DNA of 57,531 bases from Gemmatimonadota bacterium (GTDB lineage Bacteria; Gemmatimonadota; Gemmatimonadetes; Gemmatimonadales; GWC2-71-9). The stretch covers positions 1-57,531 of the forward strand of contig JANYLJ010000024.1 of NCBI GenBank assembly GCA_025357945.1, given 5' to 3'. A program made the position numbers and the translations under genes. The notes below the pieces were generated by a model. The model was not told the origin of the DNA, did not search any database, and saw only the letters and a list, made by a program, of their open reading frames with translations. This document shows, in pieces, positions 34,354 through 44,000 of this stretch. How positions within the stretch are numbered: the first letter of the stretch is position 1; each line of letters opens with the position of its first letter.

Positions 34354-35459
34354 AGGCGGAGGGCTTTTCGTACAGCATCGCCTCGCTCTTCGAAGCGCGC
34401 GATGTCGACCGGTTGCGCGCGACTGCCCAGCCTGATGGGTCGGTGCGTCTGGAAGTCCGCAACGAAGCGTACGAGACGCACTACCTCAACCATCTCGAGT
34501 TGCTTGAGGTGCGGCACGCGCCGGACGAGTTCGTTCTCCGTGACCCACTTGAACGATCGGTCGCAGTGCGCGATCTCCGTCCGGCAACTCGCGCCATTGA
34601 CCGCGCCGGACATGACGTCACCGACCTCCTCGCCAGCGCCGACGGCCGGGTGACCCGTACCGATTCCGTGCTGCTCGCCGGCGCCGACGCGAAAGATTTC
34701 GAGGATCACATCGACCTCACGCTGCCGGTTCCGCGTGGCGCCGACAGCGTGGCATTGGTGCTGCGGCTGCGTAACTCGCTGCTCAATACCGTGTTGCTCT
34801 ACGACATCGTGCTCGGTGATCGCGGTGCGCGCTCCCTCGACTGGCTCGGTCAGACCACCCAGCAGGTGGGTCCGGCGCTCGCGCTCGGACAGTGGTACGC
34901 CGGCAAGATGGGACTCCGCGTCCTGGTGCTCGAGGGCGACTCGGCGCGCGAAGTGGCCCACCTTCGCGACACCGGCCCGGTCGCGTGGAAGGACCTCGCC
35001 GTCGTGCTTCCCAACCCGCACCAGGATTCCATCCGCTTGCGTCTGTCGTACGTCGCCGACAACTGGCGGATCGATCGCGTTGCCCTGGGCGCCGCGCGGA
35101 TTCCGGCAGTGCGCACCTGGCCACTCGCCGAGGTGATCGGCGCCGACGATCGGACGGATACCACGGCGCTGCGGAGCCTGTCCGCACCGGACGCGCGGTA
35201 TCTGGTGACCTCTCCCGGGCAGCGCTTCACCGCTATCTGGCGGCCAGCGCCGGCCAGACCAGGCGAAACGCGCACCTTCCTCCTCGCGTCGCAGGGATAC
35301 TACACCGAGTGGATTCGCCAAGGTTGGCTCGCCGCTCCGCGCGACACCATGCCCTTCCGTCCGTCGAACGCCGTCCTGGCGAACGCGGTGCAGCGCTGGC
35401 GCGTCGAACAGGACTCGCTCGAGGTGAACTTCAACCGCACCCGCGTTCCGGTGAGGTAG
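34245..35459 (+). CDS. N-terminally truncated conserved protein
   Basis: The coding signal begins at about 34357 with EGFSYSIASLFEARDVDRLR and continues RLEVRNEAYETHYLNHLELL, a block that in relatives I recall lies well inside a longer exported protein. Here it follows the small membrane gene stop by a few bases, with no ATG, GTG, TTG or SD in frame before it, except an ATG at 34245 that lies inside the preceding gene in another frame. So at least 100 residues including a signal peptide seem missing. The remainder is beta-rich (SVALVLRLRNSLLNTVLLYD). I believe a deletion removed the 5' part; the gene may be non-functional. Confidence 0.5.
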   Translation: MVGCVRRVHDGVFHERRRHGGGRVCRPEVGIGVHRVEAEGFSYSIASLFEARDVDRLRATAQPDGSVRLEVRNEAYETHYLNHLELLEVRHAPDEFVLRDPLERSVAVRDLRPATRAIDRAGHDVTDLLASADGRVTRTDSVLLAGADAKDFEDHIDLTLPVPRGADSVALVLRLRNSLLNTVLLYDIVLGDRGARSLDWLGQTTQQVGPALALGQWYAGKMGLRVLVLEGDSAREVAHLRDTGPVAWKDLAVVLPNPHQDSIRLRLSYVADNWRIDRVALGAARIPAVRTWPLAEVIGADDRTDTTALRSLSAPDARYLVTSPGQRFTAIWRPAPARPGETRTFLLASQGYYTEWIRQGWLAAPRDTMPFRPSNAVLANAVQRWRVEQDSLEVNFNRTRVPVR

Positions 35460-35462
35460 ACC

Positions 35463-35852
35463 ATGCGCCGATTGCATCTCGTTTCGATACTCGGGTTCGC
35501 GTGCGCGGCCTGTGTCGTAGGTCAGCACCTCGATAGCTTCGAACCCGCCAATGGACCGGCCGGCGGTACCGTCACCTTGACCACGAAAGTGAAGCCGATC
35601 GGCTACATGGGAGAGTTGCTCGCGGTGGAGGACTCCGCCCTGTTGCTCGTCCGCAACGACACCCTGATGCGGGTGCCGTCCAGCCTGATTCGCTCCATTG
35701 ACGAGCCGTATGGCGGCGGATCGGGCAAGCTCGACAAGCACCAGCGCGAGCAGCTCCGCCTGATCTCGCGATATCCCAAGGGTGTGAAACCCGATCTCGA
35801 GCAGCGTTTGTTGGCGGCAAATCACCAACCTGGCGTCAAGGTGGTGGAATGA
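35463..35852 (+). CDS. Small exported or lipoprotein, unknown
   Basis: 129 aa with a signal sequence (RRLHLVSILGFACAACVVG) whose Cys residues could carry lipid. A beta-rich middle (PAGGTVTLTTKVKPIGYMGE, ALLLVRNDTLMRVP) and a charged helical tail follow. It lies three bases behind the truncated gene and overlaps the next gene by 4 bp. No named family. Confidence 0.6.
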   Translation: MRRLHLVSILGFACAACVVGQHLDSFEPANGPAGGTVTLTTKVKPIGYMGELLAVEDSALLLVRNDTLMRVPSSLIRSIDEPYGGGSGKLDKHQREQLRLISRYPKGVKPDLEQRLLAANHQPGVKVVE

Positions 35853-36682
35853 TTCGCGCGGCGCTCGCCGCTGCGTTGCTGTTGCCGCCACGCGCACTCG
35901 TCGCCCAACACGACGCCGGACAAACCCCTGCCGTTTCGGAGTTTGTCGCAACTGTACGGGAGGCCACCACGCGGTACCGCGATCGTAATGTTGCGATCAC
36001 CGACGGGTACCGGATGATCGGACCCGACATTCCCAGCTTGGGGGAGCACTGGCTCAACGTCCCGATGCTCCTCGCCGGCACTGTCGATCCGTTGCACCCA
36101 CCGATTCTCGAGTACGCGGTGATCCGCGGCAAACTTGAACTGGTTGGCGTGGCGTATGCGGCGCTGGTCGACAGCGGCGCGCCGCCGCCCACCGGCTTTC
36201 CGGTCGGGAACGACGCGTGGCACTTCCACGCCGGGACGGTGAACGAAGAGAGCTTCATCCTCAGTCACGGGCACGTGGTCCAGGCGTCCGCGCCCGGACC
36301 GCGGGTGGCGGTGCTCCATCTCTGGGCCTGGGTCGAGAACCCCGCCGGCGTGTTCGCCACCGACAACTGGGCGCTCCCCTGGCTGCGACTCGGTTGGCCG
36401 CCGCCGCACGCCGCCGCTGAGGACGCCGTCGGACGCGCCGTGGCGCTTGCCGCAGGGGGCGGTAGTTACTTCGCCGCGGTGATCAACGCGACGGCGCACC
36501 CCGATTCGCTCGGCCGACGCGCGGTGCGCGACGTGCTGGCCCGCGCCAAGACGGATATCTCCGCCACCCTGGGCGTGGGTGACTCCGGCGCGCCACCGGG
36601 TACAGCTCGGCTGGCATCAGCCGCTCGCCAATGGGAAGCGGCATGGGACGAGGCGCTGGCGCTGGTGCACCACCACAAATAG
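35849..36682 (+). CDS. Secreted conserved protein with His/Trp-rich metal-like site
   Basis: 277 aa. A Sec signal (MIRAALAAALLLPPRALVAQ) is followed by helices with GEHWLN, NDAWHFHAGTVNEES and HLWAWVENPAGVFATDN. The His-Phe-His and His-x-Trp clusters are the sort of residues that bind metal, though I know no structure for this family. A trailing Ala-rich helical region ends in HHHK. It starts within the stop of the previous gene (ATGA). Function unknown. Confidence 0.6.
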   Translation: MIRAALAAALLLPPRALVAQHDAGQTPAVSEFVATVREATTRYRDRNVAITDGYRMIGPDIPSLGEHWLNVPMLLAGTVDPLHPPILEYAVIRGKLELVGVAYAALVDSGAPPPTGFPVGNDAWHFHAGTVNEESFILSHGHVVQASAPGPRVAVLHLWAWVENPAGVFATDNWALPWLRLGWPPPHAAAEDAVGRAVALAAGGGSYFAAVINATAHPDSLGRRAVRDVLARAKTDISATLGVGDSGAPPGTARLASAARQWEAAWDEALALVHHHK

Positions 36683-36744
36683 ATGGCAGCTGGGAGCTGA
36701 GCATCTCGTAGCCGGCTTGGCAATAACGTGCTAAGATCCTCTGA

Positions 36745-36800
36745 CCCAGCTCCCAGCTCCCAGCTCCTGGCCCCTGGCTCCTGGCCCCTGGCTCCTAGCC
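36745..36800. repeat. Short tandem repeats upstream of the amidohydrolase gene
   Basis: CCCAGCT in three tandem copies, then CCTGGCCCCTGGCT in two. The word GCAGCTGGGAGCTGAGC at about 36686-36702 is the inverse of the first. The gene starts 15 bp downstream. Confidence 0.8.
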
Positions 36801-36814
36801 CGAAGGATCTCACC

Positions 36815-38215
36815 ATGTCTCGTTCACCCCGGCTGCTGCTCGCCGCCTGCTGCATCGCAGGCCCTCTCGCGGCCCAGGTTCCTGCCACGCCCGCCGCCGC
36901 AGCCGCACCAATCACCGCCATACGTGTCGGCCGCCTCATCGATCCTGAATCCGGGACCGCCGCGAGCAACCAGGTGTTGCTAGTGCAGAACGGACTGTTC
37001 ACCGCCATCGGAGCGAACGTCACCATTCCGGCCGGTGCCCGCGTGATCGACCTGTCGCGGATGACCGCGCTGCCAGGCCTGGTGGACTCGCACAACCACT
37101 TGGCGCTCACCTACAAGGAAGATCCGGAGCGCAACGAGTACTACATCACCTACATCCACGAGTCGAGCGAGCTGCGGGCAATCGAGGCAGCATCGAACGG
37201 AATGCAAATGCTCGCCGGCGGCTTCACCGTGGTGCGCGACCTGGGCAACAACGCCAACTACGCCGACATCGCGCTCCGCCAGGCGATTGATCAGGGATGG
37301 CTGCCCGGCCCGACGGTGATCCCGAGCGGGTTGATCATTGGCGGGCTGGGCGGTCAGTTCTCCCCGACGCCCCAGATGGAGATCGATCACAAGATCACCT
37401 ATCCCGAGTACCTCGAAGCCGATACGCGCGACGAAATCATCAAGGGCGTGCGCCGGAACGCATTGTTCGGCGCGCGGGTGATCAAGATCTGCGTGGATTG
37501 CAAGCGCTGGGGATACACCACAGACGAGATCAAGCTGTTCATCGACGAGGCGGCAAAGGCAGGTCTCAAGGTCGCCGGGCATGTGCAGACCGCGGCGGGA
37601 GCACAGCGGGCCATCGACGCCGGGATCTGGTCGATCGAGCACGCCGTTGCGCTCAACGACACGCTCCACAAGCAGATGGCGGCAAAGGGGATCTGGCGGG
37701 CCGGAACCGAAACACCGGTTACGCTCGTGGGACACACCACGGCCGCGGCCTACGAACGCACGGTCGCCGGGCTCAAGAACGCCTTCGCCAATCACGTCCC
37801 ACTCACGTTTTCCACCGATGCCGATTACTACGTGCCGGGCAAGACCCGCGGTGAGGTCGCGATCGAATTCCTGACCACATGGAAGGCCGCCGGCATTCCC
37901 GCTAACGAGATCCTCCGGGCGATGACAATCAACGGGTACAAGGTGGCCACCATCGAGAACGAGCGGGGGCCGATCCGCGTCGGCATGCCGGCCGATTTCA
38001 TTGCCGTGCCCGGAAACCCGCTCGACAGTATTGACGCCTTGCGTGACGTCCAGTTCGTCATGAAGGATGGCACCGTCTTCAAGAAGGATGGCGTGATTCT
38101 CGTTGGCGAGTTCCTGCACGGTGGACCGCAGAATCGTGGCCGCGGTGGACGCGACGCGGCGACTCCGGCGGCCGCACCGGCAGGACGAGGAGGCCGCGGC
38201 GGCGGCGTACAATAG
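36815..38215 (+). CDS. Secreted amidohydrolase (imidazolonepropionase-like)
   Basis: 466 aa from the ATG at 36815 (AAGGA seven bases upstream). A signal peptide ends LAAQV. The TIM-barrel amidohydrolase domain shows the metal ligands: DSHNH (two His), KICVDCKRW with Lys, AGHVQT, SIEHA and STDADYY with Asp. The tail after 440 is Gly/Arg rich and probably disordered. Homologues act on cyclic amides, dipeptides or lactones in the periplasm. Substrate unknown. Confidence 0.88.
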   Translation: MSRSPRLLLAACCIAGPLAAQVPATPAAAAAPITAIRVGRLIDPESGTAASNQVLLVQNGLFTAIGANVTIPAGARVIDLSRMTALPGLVDSHNHLALTYKEDPERNEYYITYIHESSELRAIEAASNGMQMLAGGFTVVRDLGNNANYADIALRQAIDQGWLPGPTVIPSGLIIGGLGGQFSPTPQMEIDHKITYPEYLEADTRDEIIKGVRRNALFGARVIKICVDCKRWGYTTDEIKLFIDEAAKAGLKVAGHVQTAAGAQRAIDAGIWSIEHAVALNDTLHKQMAAKGIWRAGTETPVTLVGHTTAAAYERTVAGLKNAFANHVPLTFSTDADYYVPGKTRGEVAIEFLTTWKAAGIPANEILRAMTINGYKVATIENERGPIRVGMPADFIAVPGNPLDSIDALRDVQFVMKDGTVFKKDGVILVGEFLHGGPQNRGRGGRDAATPAAAPAGRGGRGGGVQ

Positions 38216-38248
38216 CGATTCGCCCGGTTCACGCTTTCCTTTCCGGCC

Positions 38249-39022
38249 ATGTTCCTCCTTGACCGCCCCGGGCGCGCACTGGCCGGATACCTCACGCGGC
38301 CCCGCGCCAGGCCGTTCCGCATCTCGACCTCTCCGCCGCAGGCGTTGCTCGCCGCACTCCAACCCGGCGACGTGCTGCTGGTCGAAGGCGACACCCGGGT
38401 CGCCGTCGCGATCAAATACCTCACGCAATCGAGCTGGTCGCACGCCGCACTCTGCATCGCCAAGCCAGGCGGTCCGGCCGGCGATGGCGCCAATATTCTC
38501 CTCGAGGTGGACGTCAACCAGGGTGTGCGCATCGTGCCGCTCAGCATGTACGCCAACCTCCACACGCGCATCTGCCGCGCGGTCGGGCTCAGCGCCGAGG
38601 AGATCCGTGCGGTGATCGACTTCGCCGTGGCCCACGTCGGTCGGCAGTATGACGTGCGACACATCTGGGACCTCGCGCGCTACCTTTTGCCGATGCCGCC
38701 CGTTCCCACGCGGTGGCGACGACGACTCCTCGCCCTCGGTAGCGGCGATCCGACGCGGGCGATCTGCTCCACACTCATTGCCGAGGCGTATCACAGCGTG
38801 GACTATCCGATCCTCCCGGAAGTCGTTTTGTCGCGCGACAGCGACATCGAAGCCGAGCATGCGTACGCTGAGCTGCGGCACATCCAGGAGCATGGGCTGT
38901 ACATGCCACGCGACTTCGACGTGTCACCATACTTTCAGATCGTCAAGCCCACGCTTGAACAGGGATTCGATCCGCACACCCGGCGCGCACTCGTCGGGTC
39001 GGCCACCAATCGGGAGGCGTGA
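38249..39022 (+). CDS. YiiX-like permuted papain-fold protein
   Basis: 257 aa. Motifs of the NlpC/P60-related permuted papain family: LQPGDVLLVEG near the start, SSWSHAAL with the catalytic His and RAICSTLIAEAYHSVD with the catalytic Cys. Relatives are lipid- or peptide-bond hydrolases at the envelope; the substrate is unresolved. No signal peptide is apparent. Its stop overlaps the next start (TGATG). It lies 33 bp behind the amidohydrolase gene. Confidence 0.8.
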   Translation: MFLLDRPGRALAGYLTRPRARPFRISTSPPQALLAALQPGDVLLVEGDTRVAVAIKYLTQSSWSHAALCIAKPGGPAGDGANILLEVDVNQGVRIVPLSMYANLHTRICRAVGLSAEEIRAVIDFAVAHVGRQYDVRHIWDLARYLLPMPPVPTRWRRRLLALGSGDPTRAICSTLIAEAYHSVDYPILPEVVLSRDSDIEAEHAYAELRHIQEHGLYMPRDFDVSPYFQIVKPTLEQGFDPHTRRALVGSATNREA

Positions 39023-39750
39023 TGTCGTTTACCAGGCGAGAATTCGTGACCCAAGCTGCGGTGATGCTCGCGTCGAGCCGTCTCATGCCCTGGAGTGGTC
39101 CGCGATCGATCGACACCGACGCCGCTGTCCTGCTCTTTCAGGGCGACTCGATCACCGACTGCGGTCGCGACCGCGCCACCGCCACCGCAAACGCCACGCG
39201 CGCCCTCGGCACCGGCTACCCGTTGCTGCTCGCCGGCATACTCCGCGAGCGGCACCCCGAGCGCGATTTCCAGGTCTTCAATCGTGGGATCAGCGGCAAC
39301 ATCGTCCCCGACCTGCAGGCGCGGTGGCAGGGCGACACGCTCGACCTGAAGCCCACCCTCCTTTCCATCCTGGTCGGCGTCAACGATATCTGGCACACGC
39401 TCGGCAAGACTCCCGCCGACGAAGTCGTGACGACGTACGAAGCCGGTTATCGGGCACTCCTCGATCGGACGCAGGCCGTTTTGCCGAACATCCGCATCGT
39501 GGTGCTCGAACCGTTCGTGCTCCGCACCGGCGCGGTAACCGACGCCTGGTTCCCGGAGTTCGACCAGCTTCGCACCGCGTGCCGGCGTGTCGCCAATCAC
39601 GCCGACGCCCGGTTCGTCCCACTGCACGAGATGTTTCAGAAACGCGCCGCCAGAACTGGTCCCGCCTACTGGGCTGCCGACGGGGTGCACCCCACGGCGG
39701 CCGGACACGAGGCGATTGCAAGACAGTGGATCGACAGGGTCAAGCTGTGA
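39022..39750 (+). CDS. Exported SGNH/GDSL esterase
   Basis: 242 aa starting at the ATG at 39022 with GGGAGG upstream; a GTG three bases earlier is less likely. A twin-arginine signal (TRREFVTQAAVMLASS) precedes the hydrolase: block I FQGDSITDCG with the nucleophile Ser, block II Gly (NRGISGNIV), block III Asn (VGVNDIW) and block V DGVHPTAAGH with the Asp-His pair. It should deacetylate or de-esterify polysaccharides, consistent with neighbouring sugar genes. It is coupled to the YiiX-like gene. Confidence 0.9.
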   Translation: MSFTRREFVTQAAVMLASSRLMPWSGPRSIDTDAAVLLFQGDSITDCGRDRATATANATRALGTGYPLLLAGILRERHPERDFQVFNRGISGNIVPDLQARWQGDTLDLKPTLLSILVGVNDIWHTLGKTPADEVVTTYEAGYRALLDRTQAVLPNIRIVVLEPFVLRTGAVTDAWFPEFDQLRTACRRVANHADARFVPLHEMFQKRAARTGPAYWAADGVHPTAAGHEAIARQWIDRVKL

Positions 39751-39849
39751 CACGCCTGGCGCCCATGGTGCTGGCTACGGTAGACCCCTTCCGCAAACCC
39801 GTTTCGCGCCACATCCTATTGGCTCCCCGTGTCCACAACGGAGCCAGAC

Positions 39850-40263
39850 ATGCCCGAAGCCAACTATCTCGCCGTGCTCGTCGCCGCAGCCGCCTCGTTT
39901 GTCGTCGGGGGACTCTGGTACTCGCCGCTGCTGTTCAGCAAACCATGGATGGCAGAAAACCGGATGACGACGGAAAGTGTCAAGGACTCTCCGCCGCCGA
40001 TGGCGCGCCGGTACACCACCGCGTTCGTCGCCGCCCTGGTGTCATCCTACGCGATGGCCGTGCTGCTGGTCACCTTGCAACATCACAGCCTCGAGATCGG
40101 CCTCAGGCGCGGCTTTGTCGCCGGCCTCGGCTGGATCGCAATGTGTTTCGGCTCCAGCTACGCCTTCGAGGGGAAGAGCCTGCGGCACTGGGCGATCAAC
40201 GCAGGATATTACGTCGTGCAGTTCACCGTGATGGGCGCGATCCTGGGATTGATGAACGGCTGA
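39850..40263 (+). CDS. DUF1761 integral membrane protein
   Basis: 137 aa from the ATG at 39850; a GTG at 39829 is in frame. Four membrane helices: NYLAVLVAAAASFVVGGLWY, TAFVAALVSSYAMAVLLVT, GFVAGLGWIAMCFGSSYAF and WAINAGYYVVQFTVMGAILG. The early GLWYSPLLFSKPWM motif is the DUF1761 signature. Function unknown. It ends immediately beside the truncated TolC remnant on the other strand. Confidence 0.85.
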   Translation: MPEANYLAVLVAAAASFVVGGLWYSPLLFSKPWMAENRMTTESVKDSPPPMARRYTTAFVAALVSSYAMAVLLVTLQHHSLEIGLRRGFVAGLGWIAMCFGSSYAFEGKSLRHWAINAGYYVVQFTVMGAILGLMNG

Positions 40264-40383
40264 CTACGCCGCTTCCGCTCGCGCCAATGCCTCGGCGAGC
40301 GAGAGACGAACCGGTTGCTGCTGCGCCAGCAGGTGAGTGGTCGCAACAATCCCCAGTGCCAGCGCAAGCGCGGGACGCTTCAT
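40264..40383 (-). pseudogene. Truncated TolC-family outer-membrane efflux gene, N-terminal 39 codons
   Basis: Starting from an ATG that overlaps the TetR stop (ATGA), 39 codons encode a signal peptide (KRPALALALGIVATTHLLA) and then QQQPVRLSLAEALARAEAA, the standard beginning of a TolC-like mature chain, where helices would follow for another 400 residues. Instead a TAG stop comes next to the end of the DUF1761 gene. TetR-TolC-MFP-RND operons are common, and everything after this point is absent. This is a deletion remnant. Confidence 0.75.
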
Positions 40384-40961
40384 CCGGTCTCCGTTACCGC
40401 GAGAGCGCGCAGCACCAGGTCGACGAACAACCTGATCGATTCTTCCGCAGAATACGGCGCCGCACCCGGCATCACATCCCGGGTCATCGCATCCATGAAA
40501 ATCGCGTTGCTCAACATGACCGCCGCGGCCTCGAGGGAACCGTCACGACCGATCATCCCGCGCTCGCGGGCCAGCCCCAGGTAGCGGGTGAGATCCGCGA
40601 ACGCGACCAGACCACCGGCGCAAACCTTCGGCGCCAGCTCGGGACGCTGCTCCCATTCGGCCAGACAGGCGCGGATGATGCCGCCCTTCTCCCTGATCGA
40701 ACCATGATGGGCGACACCCCAGACCCTCAGCTCGGTCGCCAACATTTTGGGAGAGTCTGGAAGCCTGGTGGTGATGCCGTGGTCGCCTGAGGCCAGCGTG
40801 ATCGCCTCGAGCAGCAAGCTCTCCTTTGAGCCGAATTGCCGGAACAGCGTAACCTCATTGACACCAGCAGCTTCCGCGATTCGCCTGGTGGTCGTACCAA
40901 GCCAGCCGTGCTCGGCGTAGAGCTTGGCGGCAACATCGAGAAGGGATTCGCGGGTAGCCAT
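40380..40961 (-). CDS. TetR-family transcriptional regulator
   Basis: 193 aa from the ATG at 40961; the frame upstream is not coding-like. The N-terminal HTH is canonical: RESLLDVAAKLYAEHGW, TTTRRIAEAAGVNEVTLFRQ and FGSKESLL. The C-terminal ligand domain is helical and has no known ligand. Upstream is a 108-bp divergent gap to the sortilin-like gene. Its natural target was probably the efflux operon it heads, now reduced to the TolC remnant. Confidence 0.88.
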   Translation of the reverse strand: MATRESLLDVAAKLYAEHGWLGTTTRRIAEAAGVNEVTLFRQFGSKESLLLEAITLASGDHGITTRLPDSPKMLATELRVWGVAHHGSIREKGGIIRACLAEWEQRPELAPKVCAGGLVAFADLTRYLGLARERGMIGRDGSLEAAAVMLSNAIFMDAMTRDVMPGAAPYSAEESIRLFVDLVLRALAVTETG

Positions 40962-41069
40962 TGGGCGGCAACAATAAGGAACATCGCCGGTGAGAGCAAG
41001 TACCCGCTTACATCGAGTCGGGCCTTCGTCTCTCCTTCTCCGTCCCCTGGTTCCGCCGCATATTGGCGG

Positions 41070-44000
41070 ATGCCCAAGATCAGTCTCCGCCATCTCGCGC
41101 TCGCGAGTTACCTGCTCGCTCCGCTCGCCCTCCCCGCGCAGAAGATCAGCTACCCCGGGTCACTCACCGAAGACACCGTCACCTGGCACGGGCTCCGCTG
41201 GCGTGAAATCGGCATCTTCCGTGGTGGGCGGACCGTTGCCGTCGCCGGTTCCGCATCGCGACCATACGAGTACTGGATGGGCACAACCGGTGGCGGCGTG
41301 TTCAAGACCACCGACGGCGGCCAGACCTGGCTCCCCGCGAGCGACGGCTACTTCGGCGGCACGATCGGCGCGTTCGGCGTCAGCGAATCGAATCCCGACG
41401 TTGTCTATGTCGGCACCGGCGAGTATGCCATTCGCGGCAACGTCTCGCACGGCGACGGCGTGTTCAAGACCACCGATGGCGGCCACAAATGGAGCTATCT
41501 GGGACTTGCCGAAACGCAGCAGATTGCCCGCGTGCGGGTCCACCCGACCAATCCTGACATCGTCTGGGTGGCGGCACAGGGACACGTGTACGGCCCGAAC
41601 GCCGAACGCGGGATCTACAAGACCACCGACGGCGGGAAGAACTGGCGCAAGGTCCTCTTCCGCAACGACAGCACGGGCGCGGCCGATCTCGTCGTCGATC
41701 CAGCGAACCCCGACGTGCTCTACGCCTCGTTCTGGCAGGTCTATCGCAAGCCGTGGATGCTCAACTCGGGCGGTGCCGGCAGCAGCATCTACAAGTCGAC
41801 CGATGGCGGCGAGCACTGGACCGAGCTTTCCCGCAATCCCGGCTTGCCCAATGGACCGCTCGGCATGATCGGACTCGCGGTCTCGCCGGCAAAGCCGTCA
41901 CTCCTGTTCGCCCTGATCGAGGCGGACAGCGGTGGGTTGTATCGTTCGGACGATGCCGGTGCAACCTGGCGGCGGATCAATCCCGACCACCGCCTCCGCG
42001 AACGCGCGTGGTATTACATGCGCCTCTGGGCGGACCCCAAGGACACCAACACGATCTACGCCGCCAACACCAGTCTGCTCAAGTCCACCAATGGCGGCAA
42101 GCTCTTCAAGCGACTCCCCGATCCCCACGGCGACAACCACGACATGTGGATCGCCCCGAACGACCCGAAGCGATTCATCGAGTCCAGCGACGGCGGCGCG
42201 ACCGTCACGTTCAATGGCGGAGAGACCTGGACCGATCAGGACTTCGCCACGGCACAGTTCTATCACGTCGCGACGACCAACCACTTTCCCTATCACGTCT
42301 GCGGCGCGCAGCAGGACAACTCCGGCGTCTGCGGCCCGAGCCGCTGGCCCGGCGGCATTCCGCGCGGCGAGTGGTACGACGTGAGTGGCGAGAGCGGGTA
42401 CATCGCTACCCGACCGGATGCACCCGACGTCACGTATGGCGGCGACAATAGCGGCTCGATCACCCGGGTCGACCACCACAACTTCATGGCGACGGCGATC
42501 GACGTCTGGCCCGAAGGGCCGGACGGCCACCCGGCGCGCGAAGCGAAGTACCGCTTTCAATGGACTGCCCCGCTGTTCGTCTCGCCGCACGATCCGCACG
42601 TGCTCTACGCGGCCGGCAATCGCCTGTTCAAGACACTGGACGAAGGCCAGCACTGGACAGCGATCTCTCCCGACCTCACGCGCAACGATCCGAAAACGAC
42701 GGGGATTTCCGGCGGCCTCACGCCGGACCAGACCACGGCGGAGTATTACGCCACCATCTTCGCGGCGGCGGAATCGCCGCTCGTCGCCGGCCTCATCTGG
42801 GCCGGGTCCGATGATGGCCTGCTGAACATCACGCGGAACGGCGGCGTAACGTGGACCGGAATCACGCCGAAGGACTTCGGCGACTTCACCCGGGTTTCCA
42901 CCATCGAGCTATCGCACTACGCGCCTGGAACGGCGTACGTTGCGGCGAGTCGCTACCAGCTCGAGGACATGGCACCGTACGTGTGGAAGACGACGGATTA
43001 CGGTCAGCGGTGGTCGCGCATTGACGCAGGACTCCCGCCGACCGAGTTCGTGCGCAGCGTGCGTGAGGATCCGGTCCGGAAGGGACTGCTGTTTGCCAGT
43101 ACCGAGCGCGGCGTGTGGGTGAGTTTTGACGACGGCGGCCACTGGCAGTCGCTGCGCCTCAATCTGCCGATCGTGCCGGTGCACGATCTGGCGATCAAGG
43201 AGGGCGACCTCATTGCCGCAACCCACGGTCGCAGCTTCTGGATTCTCGATGACATTTCACCCCTGCGCCAGTGGCACGGTGAAATCACCGGCGAGGCCGC
43301 CCACCTCTTCAAGCCGAAGGATCCGTATCGGGTGACCTGGGGCAGTGCCTCGAGCGGCAAGGCTCATCCAGTCGGACAGAATCCACCCGACGGCGCCATG
43401 ATCTATTACTCGGTGAAGAGCCCCGGGCAGGAGGTCACGCTCGACGTGCTGGACGCGAACCGGAGACTCATCCGGTCATTCTCCAGCAGGCAGGACAGCG
43501 TCACCCGCGCCGACAGCATCCGCGGCGACAGCGTCAAGCATTTCCGCACCGACTCGCTCACCCGGGAGCGCAACGACTCGCTGCGCAAGCTTGGCCGGCA
43601 GCCCGACACCGCCAAGGTCGAATACACCGGGCCGCTGCAGGACGAACAGCCGTGGCCGCAGCGCGTGCCGTCAGAGGCCCGGGTACCGGCGCTGCCCGGG
43701 CTCAACATGTTCGCGTGGGATTTCCAGTATCCCCAGGCGCAGGCATTCGCCGGCATGATGGATGTCAACAACAGCGGCCCGACCGCGCCGCCTGGGCGAT
43801 ACTGGGTCCGCCTTCACGTCGCCTCGTGGACCGACTCGGCGAGCTTCACGATCCGGCCGGATCCCCGCGTGCACGCAACACCGGCGGAGTATGCCGCCCA
43901 GTTCGCGTTCCTGAAACGGGTGCGCGACACCGTAAACGCCGGCACCACGGCGGTGATCGCGATTCGCAACGCCCGCTCCCAGCTCGACGACCGCACGGCC

